A stretch of 27,741 nucleotides of DNA, from assembly GCA_030649775.1 (NCBI GenBank), contig JAUSFR010000019.1, forward strand, positions 1 to 27,741, written 5' to 3'. Under the pieces are notes generated by a model. It had not been told where the DNA came from. It worked only from the letters and a program-made list of their open reading frames with translations, and did not search any database. Shown here one piece after another: positions 6,575 through 13,413 of the stretch. The translations under genes and the position numbers were made by a program. The stretch is from a bacterium (GTDB lineage: Bacteria; Patescibacteriota; Minisyncoccia; Phycocordibacterales; UBA10002). Position 1 is the stretch's first letter. Each line of letters begins with the position of its first letter.

Positions 6575-7776
6575 TGTCTTTCTTCTCCGGAAAAAAAGAA
6601 AGCGACGTGGTTCTTGTTTTTGATATCGGTAGCGGAAGCGTAGCGGGCGCACTTGTCCTTATCTCCGCGGAGCACCCCGCGACCATCCTCTACAGCTTTA
6701 GAAGTGAGATTCCGTTCCAGCACGAGGCAACGGGTATACGACTGCTTTCGCTTATGCTCCGCTCGCTTTCACAGGTGATGCTCGCGATTACTCGCGAAGG
6801 CTTTGAGCTCGCGGGTATGGGCGCGCGCCGACCCAGGATTCGGGAAGCGTTTGTTTCCTTAAGCGCTCCGTGGGTAGTCTCTCAAACGTCTTTTCTTTCC
6901 CTCCGCAATAAAGCACCGACGAAGATAACCACTCACGTTTTTGCCGAACTACTCAAACATTCGGAGGAGGATGGTCATCCGGAAAGAAAACCCATTCCGA
7001 AAGGCGGAGTGCTTATTGAACGAAAGCTCATCAAATCGGTGCTGAACGGCTACGCAACGGCCACCCCCTACGAAAAAGAAGCGATAACGGCCGAATTCGC
7101 TGTTTTTGAAAGCTTCTCGGTTCCCAAAGTTACCGAAAAGATAGCGGACACCATTACCGAACTTATCCACCCCGGACATATTAGCTTTCATTCATTTTCA
7201 CTTCTTGCCTTCGCTACGCTTCGCGAGCTTTACCCAAACAAGGAGCACTTTATGCTGATTGACGTAAGCGGAGAGCAGACGGAACTCTCTCTTATACGTG
7301 GAGGCGTTCTTTCCGAAACCGTCACCTTCCCGTTCGGAAGAAATCACTTTGTCCGAGCGCTTCGGCGCCACGCGGAGGTGCCCGTCTCGGGGGCGTCTGC
7401 TGTTTTAAAACTTTACCGCGATAATAATGGCGTCGGCCGTCTTTTTGAACGTTCAAAGAAAACTCTGGACACGATAAAAGGGGAGTGGCAGGAAAAACTT
7501 TCAAAGTCTCTTTCCAATTTTTCCGAGGAGACATTGCTTCCGCGTTCAATTTTTCTCACCGCGGATGAAGACCTAGCACCCATTTTGAGTGGTGCGCTTC
7601 AGTCGGGAGAGGTGGGTGGACTTACGTTGTCGCCGTCGCAACTGGAGGTGACGGTTGTGGGCAACGAAACGCTTGCTCCCCTCGTCGCGTATAGCTCGTC
7701 CGACACGCGAGACCCTTTTCTTGGTCTCATTTGCGCGCTTGCGTCCCGATTGGAGCACGGGAAGAACCTTGCGTAA
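6574..7776 (+). CDS. Actin-fold ATPase-like protein (PilM/FtsA-related)
   Basis: Seen: an N-terminal VLVFDIGSGSVAGAL motif (14-27) matching the phosphate-1 loop of the actin/ASKHA superfamily, and a second Asp-containing loop LIDVSGEQTELSLI (229-241) matching the phosphate-2 region (as in FtsA and PilM). In between lies a domain of about 100 residues with VLIERKLIKSVLNGY, in the position of the 1C/SHS2-type insertion of FtsA/PilM. Length is 400 residues. PilM links the type IV pilus platform to PilN on the inner membrane; FtsA tethers FtsZ. The next gene encodes a single-pass membrane protein with a cytoplasmic N-terminus of about 55 residues, a topology reminiscent of PilN, so a membrane-anchored two-protein complex is an inference. 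ATG 6574 is chosen because the promoter leaves no room for an earlier start and because a terminator ends at 6514. Confidence 0.7.
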   Translation: MSFFSGKKESDVVLVFDIGSGSVAGALVLISAEHPATILYSFRSEIPFQHEATGIRLLSLMLRSLSQVMLAITREGFELAGMGARRPRIREAFVSLSAPWVVSQTSFLSLRNKAPTKITTHVFAELLKHSEEDGHPERKPIPKGGVLIERKLIKSVLNGYATATPYEKEAITAEFAVFESFSVPKVTEKIADTITELIHPGHISFHSFSLLAFATLRELYPNKEHFMLIDVSGEQTELSLIRGGVLSETVTFPFGRNHFVRALRRHAEVPVSGASAVLKLYRDNNGVGRLFERSKKTLDTIKGEWQEKLSKSLSNFSEETLLPRSIFLTADEDLAPILSGALQSGEVGGLTLSPSQLEVTVVGNETLAPLVAYSSSDTRDPFLGLICALASRLEHGKNLA

Positions 7777-7806
7777 TTGCGAAATAAGAGAGGGCTGTAG
7801 TAGAAT
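7777..7806 (+). promoter_or_regulatory. Promoter before the 437-residue membrane protein gene
   Basis: TTGCGA (7777-7782), 18-base spacer, TAGAAT (7801-7806). Start would be near 7813, just before a strong hairpin. Confidence 0.5.
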
Positions 7807-7816
7807 GAGAGGCAGT

Positions 7817-7864
7817 GATGGAAAAACGGAATTATTTTTTTGCGCGCACTTTCCGTTTTCCATC
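7817..7864 (+). promoter_or_regulatory. Leader hairpin
   Basis: GATGGAAAAACGGAA (7817-7831) pairs with TTCCGTTTTCCATC (7851-7864) with a bulged A, enclosing a T-rich loop. It begins at the predicted transcript start and ends 15 bases before ATG 7880, so the leader is mostly one stem. Confidence 0.65.
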
Positions 7865-7879
7865 CCCTCCACCAATCAA

Positions 7880-9193
7880 ATGGCAAAAAACATTCTTCAC
7901 GACATTATGACCAAAGAGCACCGCACGATTCGAGAGGTGCCACTTCCTCGTGGCCGAAAACACATCGACGCCGTAGAGGAAGATTCGGTACTCTACGAAC
8001 GCGAAGAAATTGAATTGCAGGAAGAATCCTCTCCACTCCCGTGGCGAAAGGTCCTACTTTGGGGAGCGGTTGTCTTTTTTGCCCTGATACTGGTTGTGGC
8101 TTTCATCGCGAGTTTTTCGGGGGCAACGGTCTCGGTATTAGCGCGGTCGGAATCCATTACCGTGCATCATGAATTCACCGCTTCAAAGGACGGAGCGAAG
8201 CTTCGTTTCCAAACACTTCCCATAAACGAGACAGCGGAAGTCGTCATCCCCGCGGATACCTCAAAAAAAGTGCTCGAGAAATCCAAGGGAACCATCGTCA
8301 TTTATAATAATTTTTCCGACAAACCCCAACGTCTGATACGAAACACCCGCTTTGAAACACCCGCGGGTCTTATCTACCGAATTGACTCATCCGTTACCGT
8401 TCCGGGGAGAACTCTCAAGGACGGGAAAAAAGTTCCCGGAAGTATTGAGGCAACGGTATTCGCCGATTCCCCCGGCGCGGAATACAATATTCCACTTTCG
8501 GATTTCACCATTCCGGGCTTTAAAAGCGACCCCGCCCGCTTTTCCACGTTTTACGCCCGTTCAAAGACTCCTATGACTGGGGGCTTTGAGGGAATTCAGC
8601 ATATTCCTTCGGAAAGTGCGCTTGTCACGGCTCGCGCATCGCTACAAAAGACCCTCGCCGATAAGGTGACCGCGAAAACATCCACATTCGTTTTGCCCGA
8701 ATTTATTCTCTTTCCGAGCGCGCTCGTAACCCGAAGCTCTTCACTTGCGCCCGAGGAACGCGAGGGGGGACTTTCCGCCGTTCGGGAAAAAATGACCGGA
8801 ACGGCCTACCTTTTTAAGCGAGAGGACCTTGCGCGGGCGGTTGCGTCGGCGTCGCTCCCCACACTGAGCAACCTTCCCATTGAAATGCCCGACCTCGGCT
8901 CCCTCCGTTTTGCATTCAAAGAGGTTCCCGTAGGTGAAAGTGCCGAGGTCAAGAGTATCCGCTTCACGCTGGACGGCTCCGCCAAGGTCGTTTGGCTTTT
9001 TGACGGGGAAAAGTTGCGTGACGCGCTTGCGGGAAAGCCAAAAGGGGAGCTTCTGAAGACACTTTCCTCGTTTCCGACGGTAGAGAAGGCGGAGCTCGTC
9101 ATCCGTCCATTTTGGAGCCGAACATTTCCAAACAACCCGAAGAAAATTACCGTTGAGGAGGTGCATGAACTTTCGGGTAACCCAGCCCAATAG
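7880..9193 (+). CDS. Unknown single-pass membrane protein
   Basis: Not firmly recognised. Seen: 437 residues with a charged cytoplasmic segment (1-55, containing LPRGRKHID and an acidic EEIELQEESS run), one strong membrane helix at about 57-79 (VLLWGAVVFFALILVVAFIA), then a large beta-rich outer part with repeated patterns such as GTIVIYNNFSDKPQRLI, TRFETPAGLIYRI and PGSIEATVFADSPGAEYNI. These resemble the baseplate-J-like segments of surface proteins annotated in Patescibacteria, but I cannot confirm that. ATG 7880 is preferred; an in-frame ATG at 7805 would place a hairpin inside the gene. The position directly after the actin-fold gene suggests a joint envelope function. Confidence 0.65.
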   Translation: MAKNILHDIMTKEHRTIREVPLPRGRKHIDAVEEDSVLYEREEIELQEESSPLPWRKVLLWGAVVFFALILVVAFIASFSGATVSVLARSESITVHHEFTASKDGAKLRFQTLPINETAEVVIPADTSKKVLEKSKGTIVIYNNFSDKPQRLIRNTRFETPAGLIYRIDSSVTVPGRTLKDGKKVPGSIEATVFADSPGAEYNIPLSDFTIPGFKSDPARFSTFYARSKTPMTGGFEGIQHIPSESALVTARASLQKTLADKVTAKTSTFVLPEFILFPSALVTRSSSLAPEEREGGLSAVREKMTGTAYLFKREDLARAVASASLPTLSNLPIEMPDLGSLRFAFKEVPVGESAEVKSIRFTLDGSAKVVWLFDGEKLRDALAGKPKGELLKTLSSFPTVEKAELVIRPFWSRTFPNNPKKITVEEVHELSGNPAQ

Positions 9194-9217
9194 AAACGAC
9201 GATTTCGCTTTCTCCCA

Positions 9218-9381
9218 AGAGCCTATCCACTATCTTCCCCCTGTCTGGAAATCCATATTTTTGGCTACAAAACATCGTCTCGGCTTCAGAGTACTCCAAG
9301 TACACTTCAGACTCCGACTTGTTTTTCGCTCAAAAATATGGATTTCCTGACTCGGGTACCTAAGACTAGTGGATAGGCTCT
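9218..9381 (+). repeat. 164-bp nested inverted repeat (MITE-like)
   Basis: The outer ends are perfect 15-base inverted repeats (AGAGCCTATCCACTA at 9218-9232, complement at 9367-9381). Inside is a perfect 17-base pair of arms (9247-9263 with 9331-9347, GGAAATCCATATTTTTG). The middle (9264-9330) contains further partial pairing. No ORF of interest is inside. Terminal inverted repeats plus internal structure resemble a non-autonomous mobile element. It lies just upstream of the infA promoter. Confidence 0.85.
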
Positions 9382-9394
9382 AAAGCGAGTAAAG

Positions 9395-9423
9395 TTGACG
9401 CAGAAATCATTTATTGCTATGAT
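9395..9423 (+). promoter_or_regulatory. Strong promoter of the ribosomal operon
   Basis: TTGACG (9395-9400), 17-base spacer, TATGAT (9418-9423) with TGC directly before it as an extended -10. Start is near 9430, giving a leader of about 20 bases before infA. Confidence 0.85.
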
Positions 9424-9450
9424 ACGGCCCGTTACGAGAATACGTTAAAA

Positions 9451-9663
9451 ATGAGTTCAAAAAGTACAAATGCGGTCACGGGTACCGTGATTGAAGCCCT
9501 TCCCGACACCCTTTTTAAGGTGAGACTCCCCGACGGTACGGAACTTCTTTCATTTCTTGCCGGAAAGATGCGAATGCATCGCATTCGCGTACTTATTGGA
9601 GACAAGGTCACGGTTGACATTGACCCCTACGGAGGAAAAGGGAGAATAACGAAGAGATTGTAG
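9451..9663 (+). CDS. infA: Translation initiation factor IF-1
   Basis: IF-1 binds the A site of the 30S subunit during initiation. Seen: a 70-residue single OB-fold protein with the family blocks GTVIEALPDTLFKVRLPDGTE, LAGKMRMHRIRVLIGDKVTVDIDPYGGKGRITKR. Length is standard (70-73). It is the first gene after a consensus promoter and leads the infA-rpmJ-rpsM-rpsK-rpsD-rpoA-rplQ cluster in the order found in most bacteria. No clear Shine-Dalgarno is seen before its ATG. Identity is certain. Confidence 0.97.
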   Translation: MSSKSTNAVTGTVIEALPDTLFKVRLPDGTELLSFLAGKMRMHRIRVLIGDKVTVDIDPYGGKGRITKRL

Positions 9664-9697
9664 AAAATAACGGAACGTAGTGAAGTATATTTTCAAA

Positions 9698-9796
9698 ACC
9701 CCGTGCAGTATTTCGCTAGGGCGAAATAAATCCTGAAAGGATTTTACTGCACAGGGTGACGATGTATATAGTCGCTCCGCTCCTTATACATCAGTC
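9698..9796 (+). promoter_or_regulatory. Structured leader of rpmJ: three-way junction plus start-proximal hairpin
   Basis: Stem P1 is ACCC-c-GTGCAGTA (9698-9710) with TACTGCAC-a-GGGT (9745-9757). Inside are P2 ATTTCGC/GCGAAAT (9710-9716, 9721-9727) and P3 AAATCCT-GAA-AGGATTT (9728-9744). After P1 come 3 bases (GAC), then hairpin C, GATGTATA (9761-9768) with TATACATC (9785-9792), then AGTC and ATG. GGTGA (9755-9759) fits the anti-Shine-Dalgarno sequence but is about 37 bases from ATG unless hairpin C is folded. The same layout precedes rpsK and rpsD. Confidence 0.75.
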
Positions 9797-9913
9797 ATGC
9801 GAGTAAAAGCATCAGTTAAAAAAATCTGCGCGCAGTGCAAGGTTCTACGCCGAAAGGGGTACGTCTATGTGCTGTGCAAGAGTAATCCGCGACACAAACA
9901 GCGACAAGGCTAA
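9797..9913 (+). CDS. rpmJ: 50S ribosomal protein L36
   Basis: L36 is the smallest protein of the large subunit. Seen: 38 residues, MRVKASVKKICAQCKVLRRKG... ending RHKQRQG, with the zinc-ribbon ligands Cys-x2-Cys, Cys and His of the zinc-binding (C+) form of L36. Start is ATG 9797, directly after the structured leader. It lies between infA and rpsM as in most bacteria. Short but unmistakable. Confidence 0.96.
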   Translation: MRVKASVKKICAQCKVLRRKGYVYVLCKSNPRHKQRQG

Positions 9914-9920
9914 AAAAGGA

Positions 9921-10000
9921 GCTAGGCACTAGGCCTTAGGCGCTAGGAAGAAAGAGAAATTTTTATTCCTAGAGCCTAGAGCCTTCGACCCTAGAGCCTA
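9921..10000 (+). repeat. CTAG-rich inverted repeat before rpsM (copy 1)
   Basis: Left arm GCTAGGCACTAGGCCTTAGG..., A-rich tip, right arm CCTAGAGCCTAGAGCC...CTAGAGCCTA. The rpmJ stop (TAAAA) and the TTTTA just before the rpsM start can extend the stem. Related copies stand before rplQ, rplM and rpsI and, partially, after dnaJ. Confidence 0.85.
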
Positions 10001-10008
10001 AATCTTTT

Positions 10009-10389
10009 ATGCGTATCTCCGGTATAACCATCCCCGACACAAAGCGACTTGAGTACGGACTTCGTATTATCTACGGAGTTGGTCATTCGCTTGCCCTTAC
10101 TATTTTGAAGGACGCCGGGGTTCCCCCGGCAAAAAAGTCTAAAGACCTCACCCCCGAAGAAGAAAATGCCATCCGCCGAGAAATGGAGAAGTACAACATT
10201 GAAGGTGACCTCAAACGCGATATTTCTTCAAACGTAAAGCGCTTGAAAGATATCAAAGCGTACCGAGGCGTTAGACACCTTCGCGGTCTTCCTGTCCGAG
10301 GTCAGCGAACAAAAACGAATTCCCGAACTCGCCGAGGAAACCTCCGAAAGACGATGGGTACGGGAAGGAGAGCGGTGGAGAAGAAGTAA
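10009..10389 (+). CDS. rpsM: 30S ribosomal protein S13
   Basis: S13 sits in the head of the small subunit and contacts P-site tRNA and the B1 intersubunit bridge. Seen: RISGITIPDTKRLEYGL, IYGVGHSLALTILKDAGV (helix-hairpin-helix-like), and the basic end RHLRGLPVRGQRTKTNSRTR...GTGRRAVEKK. Length 126 residues is slightly above the usual 118-124. The stop codon TAA overlaps an ATG (TAATG) that opens a short frame running through the 64-base repeat that follows. Confidence 0.97.
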   Translation: MRISGITIPDTKRLEYGLRIIYGVGHSLALTILKDAGVPPAKKSKDLTPEEENAIRREMEKYNIEGDLKRDISSNVKRLKDIKAYRGVRHLRGLPVRGQRTKTNSRTRRGNLRKTMGTGRRAVEKK

Positions 10390-10450
10390 TGGCTCGGCCC
10401 GCAGTTTCGGGATTCAGGCTTCTGAATATCGAAACTGCGGTTGCCGAACA
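10387..10450 (+). repeat. 64-base structured repeat, copy 1
   Basis: It starts exactly at the rpsM stop codon and is identical over 64 bases to 11029-11092, which starts exactly at the rpsK stop. It folds as nested stems: TCGG/CCGA (10394-10397, 10444-10447), GCAGTTTCG/CGAAACTGC (10401-10409, 10430-10438) and ATTCAG/CTGAAT (10412-10417, 10422-10427). It also opens a TAATG-coupled reading frame starting MARPAVSGFRLL (48 codons here, 50 at copy 2). Confidence 0.92.
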
Positions 10451-10452
10451 GT

Positions 10453-10602
10453 ACCCGCCTAACTTTTCCAACAAGATGAATGTAGCTCGTGGAGAAGATA
10501 GACGAAGCATTTGTTTGATGATAGCTACAGAGTAATAATCAAGAAAAGTTGGGCGGGTGGCGATTTTTATAGTCGTCGCAAGCTCCTCCTTAAAAATCAG
10601 CC
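10453..10602 (+). promoter_or_regulatory. Structured leader of rpsK
   Basis: P1 is a 16-base stem with one G-U pair: 10453-10468 (ACCCGCCTAACTTTTC) with 10543-10558. A 7-bp stem TGTAGCT/AGCTACA lies inside. After P1 come 3 bases (GGC), then hairpin C, GATTTTTA (10562-10569) with TAAAAATC (10591-10598), then AGCC and ATG 10603. The arms differ from those before rpmJ and rpsD but the pairing and the 3-base and 4-base linkers are the same. Confidence 0.72.
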
Positions 10603-11031
10603 ATGGGAAAAAAACGCATAGTCGCAAAAGGAGAAACGGAGAGCGGAGGGGCAAACGCCCGTTCGAGTGCTTCAAAGAAACGCGTGCTTGACCGCGGGGT
10701 TCTTCACGTTGATTCCACCTACAACAACACTCGGCTTACTCTCACCGACGAAAAGGGAAATGTCGTCGCCTTTTCATCCAGTGGTGCGCTTGGTTTTCAG
10801 GGAGCGAAAAAAGGTACCCCGTTCGCGGCCGCAAAGGTCGGCGAAACCCTCGCCACCAAGGCACAAACAATGGGTATGAAAGAGGTAAGCGTCGTAGTGA
10901 AGGGTGTGGGCTCGGGACGAGAGTCCTCCATACGAGGCTTCGTCAACAAGGGCTTTTCCATTATCAGTATCAGGGATGCGACACCGGTCCCCCACAATGG
11001 ACCTCGCCCACCCCGAGCGAGGAGAGTTTAA
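10603..11031 (+). CDS. rpsK: 30S ribosomal protein S11
   Basis: S11 forms part of the small-subunit platform near the E site. Seen: GVLHVDSTYNNTRLTLTDEKGNVVAFSSSGALGF, KKGTPFAAAKVGE, VKGVGSGRESSIRGF and the conserved end DATPVPHNGPRPPRARRV. Length 142 residues; the first 30 residues are a basic, Ser-rich extension common in S11. The stop codon overlaps ATG (TAATG) at the start of the second 64-base repeat. Confidence 0.97.
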   Translation: MGKKRIVAKGETESGGANARSSASKKRVLDRGVLHVDSTYNNTRLTLTDEKGNVVAFSSSGALGFQGAKKGTPFAAAKVGETLATKAQTMGMKEVSVVVKGVGSGRESSIRGFVNKGFSIISIRDATPVPHNGPRPPRARRV

Positions 11032-11092
11032 TGGCTCGGCCCGCAGTTTCGGGATTCAGGCTTCTGAATATCGAAACTGCGGTTGCCGAACA
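11029..11092 (+). repeat. 64-base structured repeat, copy 2
   Basis: Identical to 10387-10450 base for base and placed at the same point relative to the upstream stop codon. TACCC follows within three bases in both copies and starts stem P1 of the next module. Confidence 0.92.
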
Positions 11093-11094
11093 TT

Positions 11095-11194
11095 ACCCCG
11101 TGAAGTATCCGCCAAGGGTGGATTCCTGCGAAGCAGGAATACTTCACAGGGTGATGATTTTCAATAATTCGAAGACTCATTAAGAAAATCAATC
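11095..11194 (+). promoter_or_regulatory. Structured leader of rpsD: three-way junction plus start-proximal hairpin
   Basis: P1 is ACCC-c-GTGAAGTAT (11095-11108) with ATACTTCAC-a-GGGT (11139-11152), including the same C/A mismatch as before rpmJ. P2 is ATCCGCC-AAG-GGTGGAT (11107-11123) with one G-U pair. P3 is TTCCTGC-GAA-GCAGGAA (11123-11139), with the same GAA loop as rpmJ P3. Then 3 bases (GAT), hairpin C GATTTTC (11156-11162) with GAAAATC (11184-11190), AATC, ATG 11195. GGTGAT (11150-11155) fits the 16S 3' end. Confidence 0.75.
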
Positions 11195-11794
11195 ATGCGT
11201 ATAGGACCAAAATACAAAATTGCACGTCGTCTCGGACCTGACCTTTTTCCGAAGACGCAGTCGCCCAAATACGCTCTCCGCGCCGGCAAGGTGATGGTTA
11301 AGGGCTATGGCCGAAGCGAATTCGGACAACAGCTCAAGGAGAAGCAACGTGCTCGTCTTTTTTACGGACTTATGGAGCGACAGTTTGCGCGGTATGTAAA
11401 AAATGCCGTGGCGAAGAAGAATGTCCGCGATGACGAGGCGCTGTTTACGAGTCTTGAGTCCCGTCTTGATAACGTCATCTATCGTCTTGGTCTCGCCCCG
11501 TCACGACAGGCGTCACGTCAGTATGTCTCGCATGGACATTTTACCGTAAACGATGTCCGCGTCACCATTCCTTCATACAGCGTTAAGGTTGGAGATGTCA
11601 TCCGTGTTCGCAAGGGAAGTCAGACAAAACCTTTGTTCCTGAACATCAAAGATTCGGTACGCGACCACCAGAGCCCGCCATGGCTTCGCTTTGATGTCCA
11701 GAAAGGAGAGGGCGCGGTCCTGGGAGCCCCAAAGCTTGTACGCACCGAACTCCCGTTTAACATAGGCTCCATTTTGGAGTTTTACCGAAGATAG
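11195..11794 (+). CDS. rpsD: 30S ribosomal protein S4
   Basis: S4 is a primary 16S rRNA-binding protein that nucleates small-subunit assembly and, in Escherichia coli, represses the alpha operon. Seen: MRIGPKYKIARRLG, a KEKQRARLFYGLMERQFARYV helix block, LESRLDNVIYRLGLAPSRQASRQYVSHGHFTVN (S4 RNA-binding domain) and the C-terminal FNIGSILEFYRR. Length 199 residues is normal. No N-terminal zinc Cys cluster is present (C- form). Because S4 often regulates its own operon through leader RNA, the shared leader motif upstream is of interest, but a link is not shown. Confidence 0.97.
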   Translation: MRIGPKYKIARRLGPDLFPKTQSPKYALRAGKVMVKGYGRSEFGQQLKEKQRARLFYGLMERQFARYVKNAVAKKNVRDDEALFTSLESRLDNVIYRLGLAPSRQASRQYVSHGHFTVNDVRVTIPSYSVKVGDVIRVRKGSQTKPLFLNIKDSVRDHQSPPWLRFDVQKGEGAVLGAPKLVRTELPFNIGSILEFYRR

Positions 11795-11800
11795 CGGGGC

Positions 11801-11829
11801 TTGCGTAATTTAGGTAAATGCGGTAGAAT
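11801..11829 (+). promoter_or_regulatory. Internal promoter before rpoA
   Basis: TTGCGT (11801-11806), 17-base spacer, TAGAAT (11824-11829). The predicted start is near 11836. A hairpin (GGCGG...CCGCC, 11875-11917) ends 8 bases before the rpoA ATG. Confidence 0.6.
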
Positions 11830-11925
11830 ATTTATCTCGTTTGGTTTCATTTTATAAGCGACACATAACTAATCGGCGGTACGGGAACGATTGAGTCATT
11901 CTTTTTCCGTCCCGCCCATCATCGT

Positions 11926-12891
11926 ATGCCGGATTTTAACATCATTCTTCCCTCCAAGCCTCGTGTGGTAAAGGAGGAAGGCTCTTCGGGTGTCTATGAG
12001 ATTGACGGTCTCTATCCGGGTTACGGGCATACGCTTGGCAACTCGCTTCGTCGTATTATCCTGTCCTCGCTTCCCGGCGCGGCTATTACCGCTATCAAAA
12101 TAAACGGTGTTGAACACGAATTTTCCACTATCGCGGGCGTGAAGGAAGATGTTGTCACCATTATCCTAAACCTCAAGCGTGTTCGTATTGCGATGCACAG
12201 CGACGAGCCACAGACGCTTTCGCTTTCCGCGAAGGGCATCAAAACCGTTACCGCAGAGGACATTGAACACCCCGGACAGGTGACCTTGCTCAATCCCGAA
12301 CAGCATATTGCTACACTTACGGAAAAGAGTGCCGAGCTTGTGATTGAATTTCGCGTGGAAAAAGGTCTTGGATACATTCCAAAAGAAGTGCTCCAGAAAG
12401 ACCGTGTTGAAATTGGACAAATTACTCTTGATGCCATTTTTTCCCCAATTCGCCGAGTCAACTACGAGGTTGAAAATATGCGTGTCGGCAATCGCACCGA
12501 TTTCAACCGACTCAAGATTGCGATTGAGACCGATGGGTCCCTTACCGCCAAGGAGGCGCTTGAACGCTCAATCGGTATTATGATTTCACAACTGAAGGCC
12601 ATCGTTGGGTTTGAGGAAGTAGACGAGGCTGAGGAAGCTTCGAAAGAAGCGGGTGACGACGAACCGGTAACTCCCAAGCGAGAAATTGACACCGAGCTCC
12701 TGAAAACCCGTATTGAAACCATCGGTCTTTCCCAGAGAACCTCCAACGCCCTTTCAAGCGCGAACATTCGCACGCTTGGCGGTTTGGTACGCAAGAAGGA
12801 GGAAGACATTCTGGACATTGACGGACTTGGAAGCAAGGGTGTGCAGGAGATTAAGAAGGTGCTCGGGGGAATGGGGATAACACTAAAATAG
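11926..12891 (+). CDS. rpoA: DNA-directed RNA polymerase subunit alpha
   Basis: The alpha dimer nucleates RNA polymerase assembly and its C-terminal domain contacts UP elements and activators. Seen: YPGYGHTLGNSLRRIILSSLPGAAITAIKINGVEHEFSTIAGVKEDV (alpha-NTD dimer core), DAIFSPIRRVNYEVENMRVGNRTDFNRL, an acidic linker (EEVDEAEEASKEAGDDE) and a C-terminal domain with helix-hairpin-helix elements (LSSANIRTLGGLV, ILDIDGLGSKGVQEIKKVL). Length 321 residues is normal. It has its own candidate promoter and a leader hairpin ending just before the start. Confidence 0.97.
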   Translation: MPDFNIILPSKPRVVKEEGSSGVYEIDGLYPGYGHTLGNSLRRIILSSLPGAAITAIKINGVEHEFSTIAGVKEDVVTIILNLKRVRIAMHSDEPQTLSLSAKGIKTVTAEDIEHPGQVTLLNPEQHIATLTEKSAELVIEFRVEKGLGYIPKEVLQKDRVEIGQITLDAIFSPIRRVNYEVENMRVGNRTDFNRLKIAIETDGSLTAKEALERSIGIMISQLKAIVGFEEVDEAEEASKEAGDDEPVTPKREIDTELLKTRIETIGLSQRTSNALSSANIRTLGGLVRKKEEDILDIDGLGSKGVQEIKKVLGGMGITLK

Positions 12892-12978
12892 GCACTAGGC
12901 GTTAGGCACTAGGCACGAGGAAAGAAAAAGTTTGTTTTTCCTAGAGCCTAAAGCCTTCCTTCCTAAAGCCTTCGGCTT
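12889..12978 (+). repeat. CTAG-rich inverted repeat between rpoA and rplQ (copy 2)
   Basis: It begins with the rpoA stop codon (TAGGCACTAGGC...) and ends directly at the rplQ ATG. A GGAAA...TTTCC tip is enclosed by TAGGC-type left arms and GCCTA-type right arms. This copy is more diverged than those before rplM and rpsI. Confidence 0.82.
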
Positions 12979-13329
12979 ATGAGACACTCAAACAGAATTA
13001 AAAAATTCGGACGAGAGAAAAATCAGCGCGGAGCGCTGATGCGTTCACTTGCGCAGTCGCTTATCAAGGAAGGAAAGATACGCACCACTGAAGCGAAGGC
13101 GAAAGCCTTGCGCCCTTTTGTGGAGCGCATCATCACCCACGCCCGCTCGGGAACTCCGGCTTCACGACGTCTTATTAAGAGCCGTCTCGGTAACGATATG
13201 AACCTCGCCAAACTTTACAAAGAAATCGGACCCAAGTATGCTTCCCGTGCCGGTGGATACACACGCATCACAAAGGTTGGCGCTCGGCTAAGTGACGGAG
13301 CAGATATGGCCATTATTGAGTTAGTATAG
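12979..13329 (+). CDS. rplQ: 50S ribosomal protein L17
   Basis: L17 lies near the peptide exit tunnel. Seen: MRHSNRIKKFGREKNQRGALMRSLAQSLI, EGKIRTTEAKAKALRPFVERIITHAR and the end YTRITKVGARLSDGADMAIIELV. Length 116 residues is typical. The rpoA-rplQ order is the usual one. The stop codon TAG forms the base of the next CTAG-rich hairpin. Confidence 0.97.
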   Translation: MRHSNRIKKFGREKNQRGALMRSLAQSLIKEGKIRTTEAKAKALRPFVERIITHARSGTPASRRLIKSRLGNDMNLAKLYKEIGPKYASRAGGYTRITKVGARLSDGADMAIIELV

Positions 13330-13410
13330 GCACTAGGCTTTAGGCCCTAGGCACTAGGGAAGAAAACTTCTCAAGTCCTAGAGCCTAGAGCCTTCTGCCC
13401 TAGAGCCTAG
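13327..13410 (+). repeat. CTAG-rich inverted repeat between rplQ and rplM (copy 3)
   Basis: TAG of the rplQ stop is the first base triplet of the left arm (TAGGCACTAGGCTTTAGG...). The tip GAAG-AAAA-CTTC is followed by CCTAGAGCCTAGAGCC... and GAGCCTAG. Three bases remain before the rplM ATG. It is nearly identical to copy 4. Confidence 0.88.
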
Positions 13411-13413
13411 AAT

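Noticed and set aside
7655..7879. N-terminal extension of the 7880 gene into the preceding gene
   Set aside because: It would code through the upstream gene end, a promoter-like sequence and a strong hairpin; the family-like charged start begins at ATG 7880.
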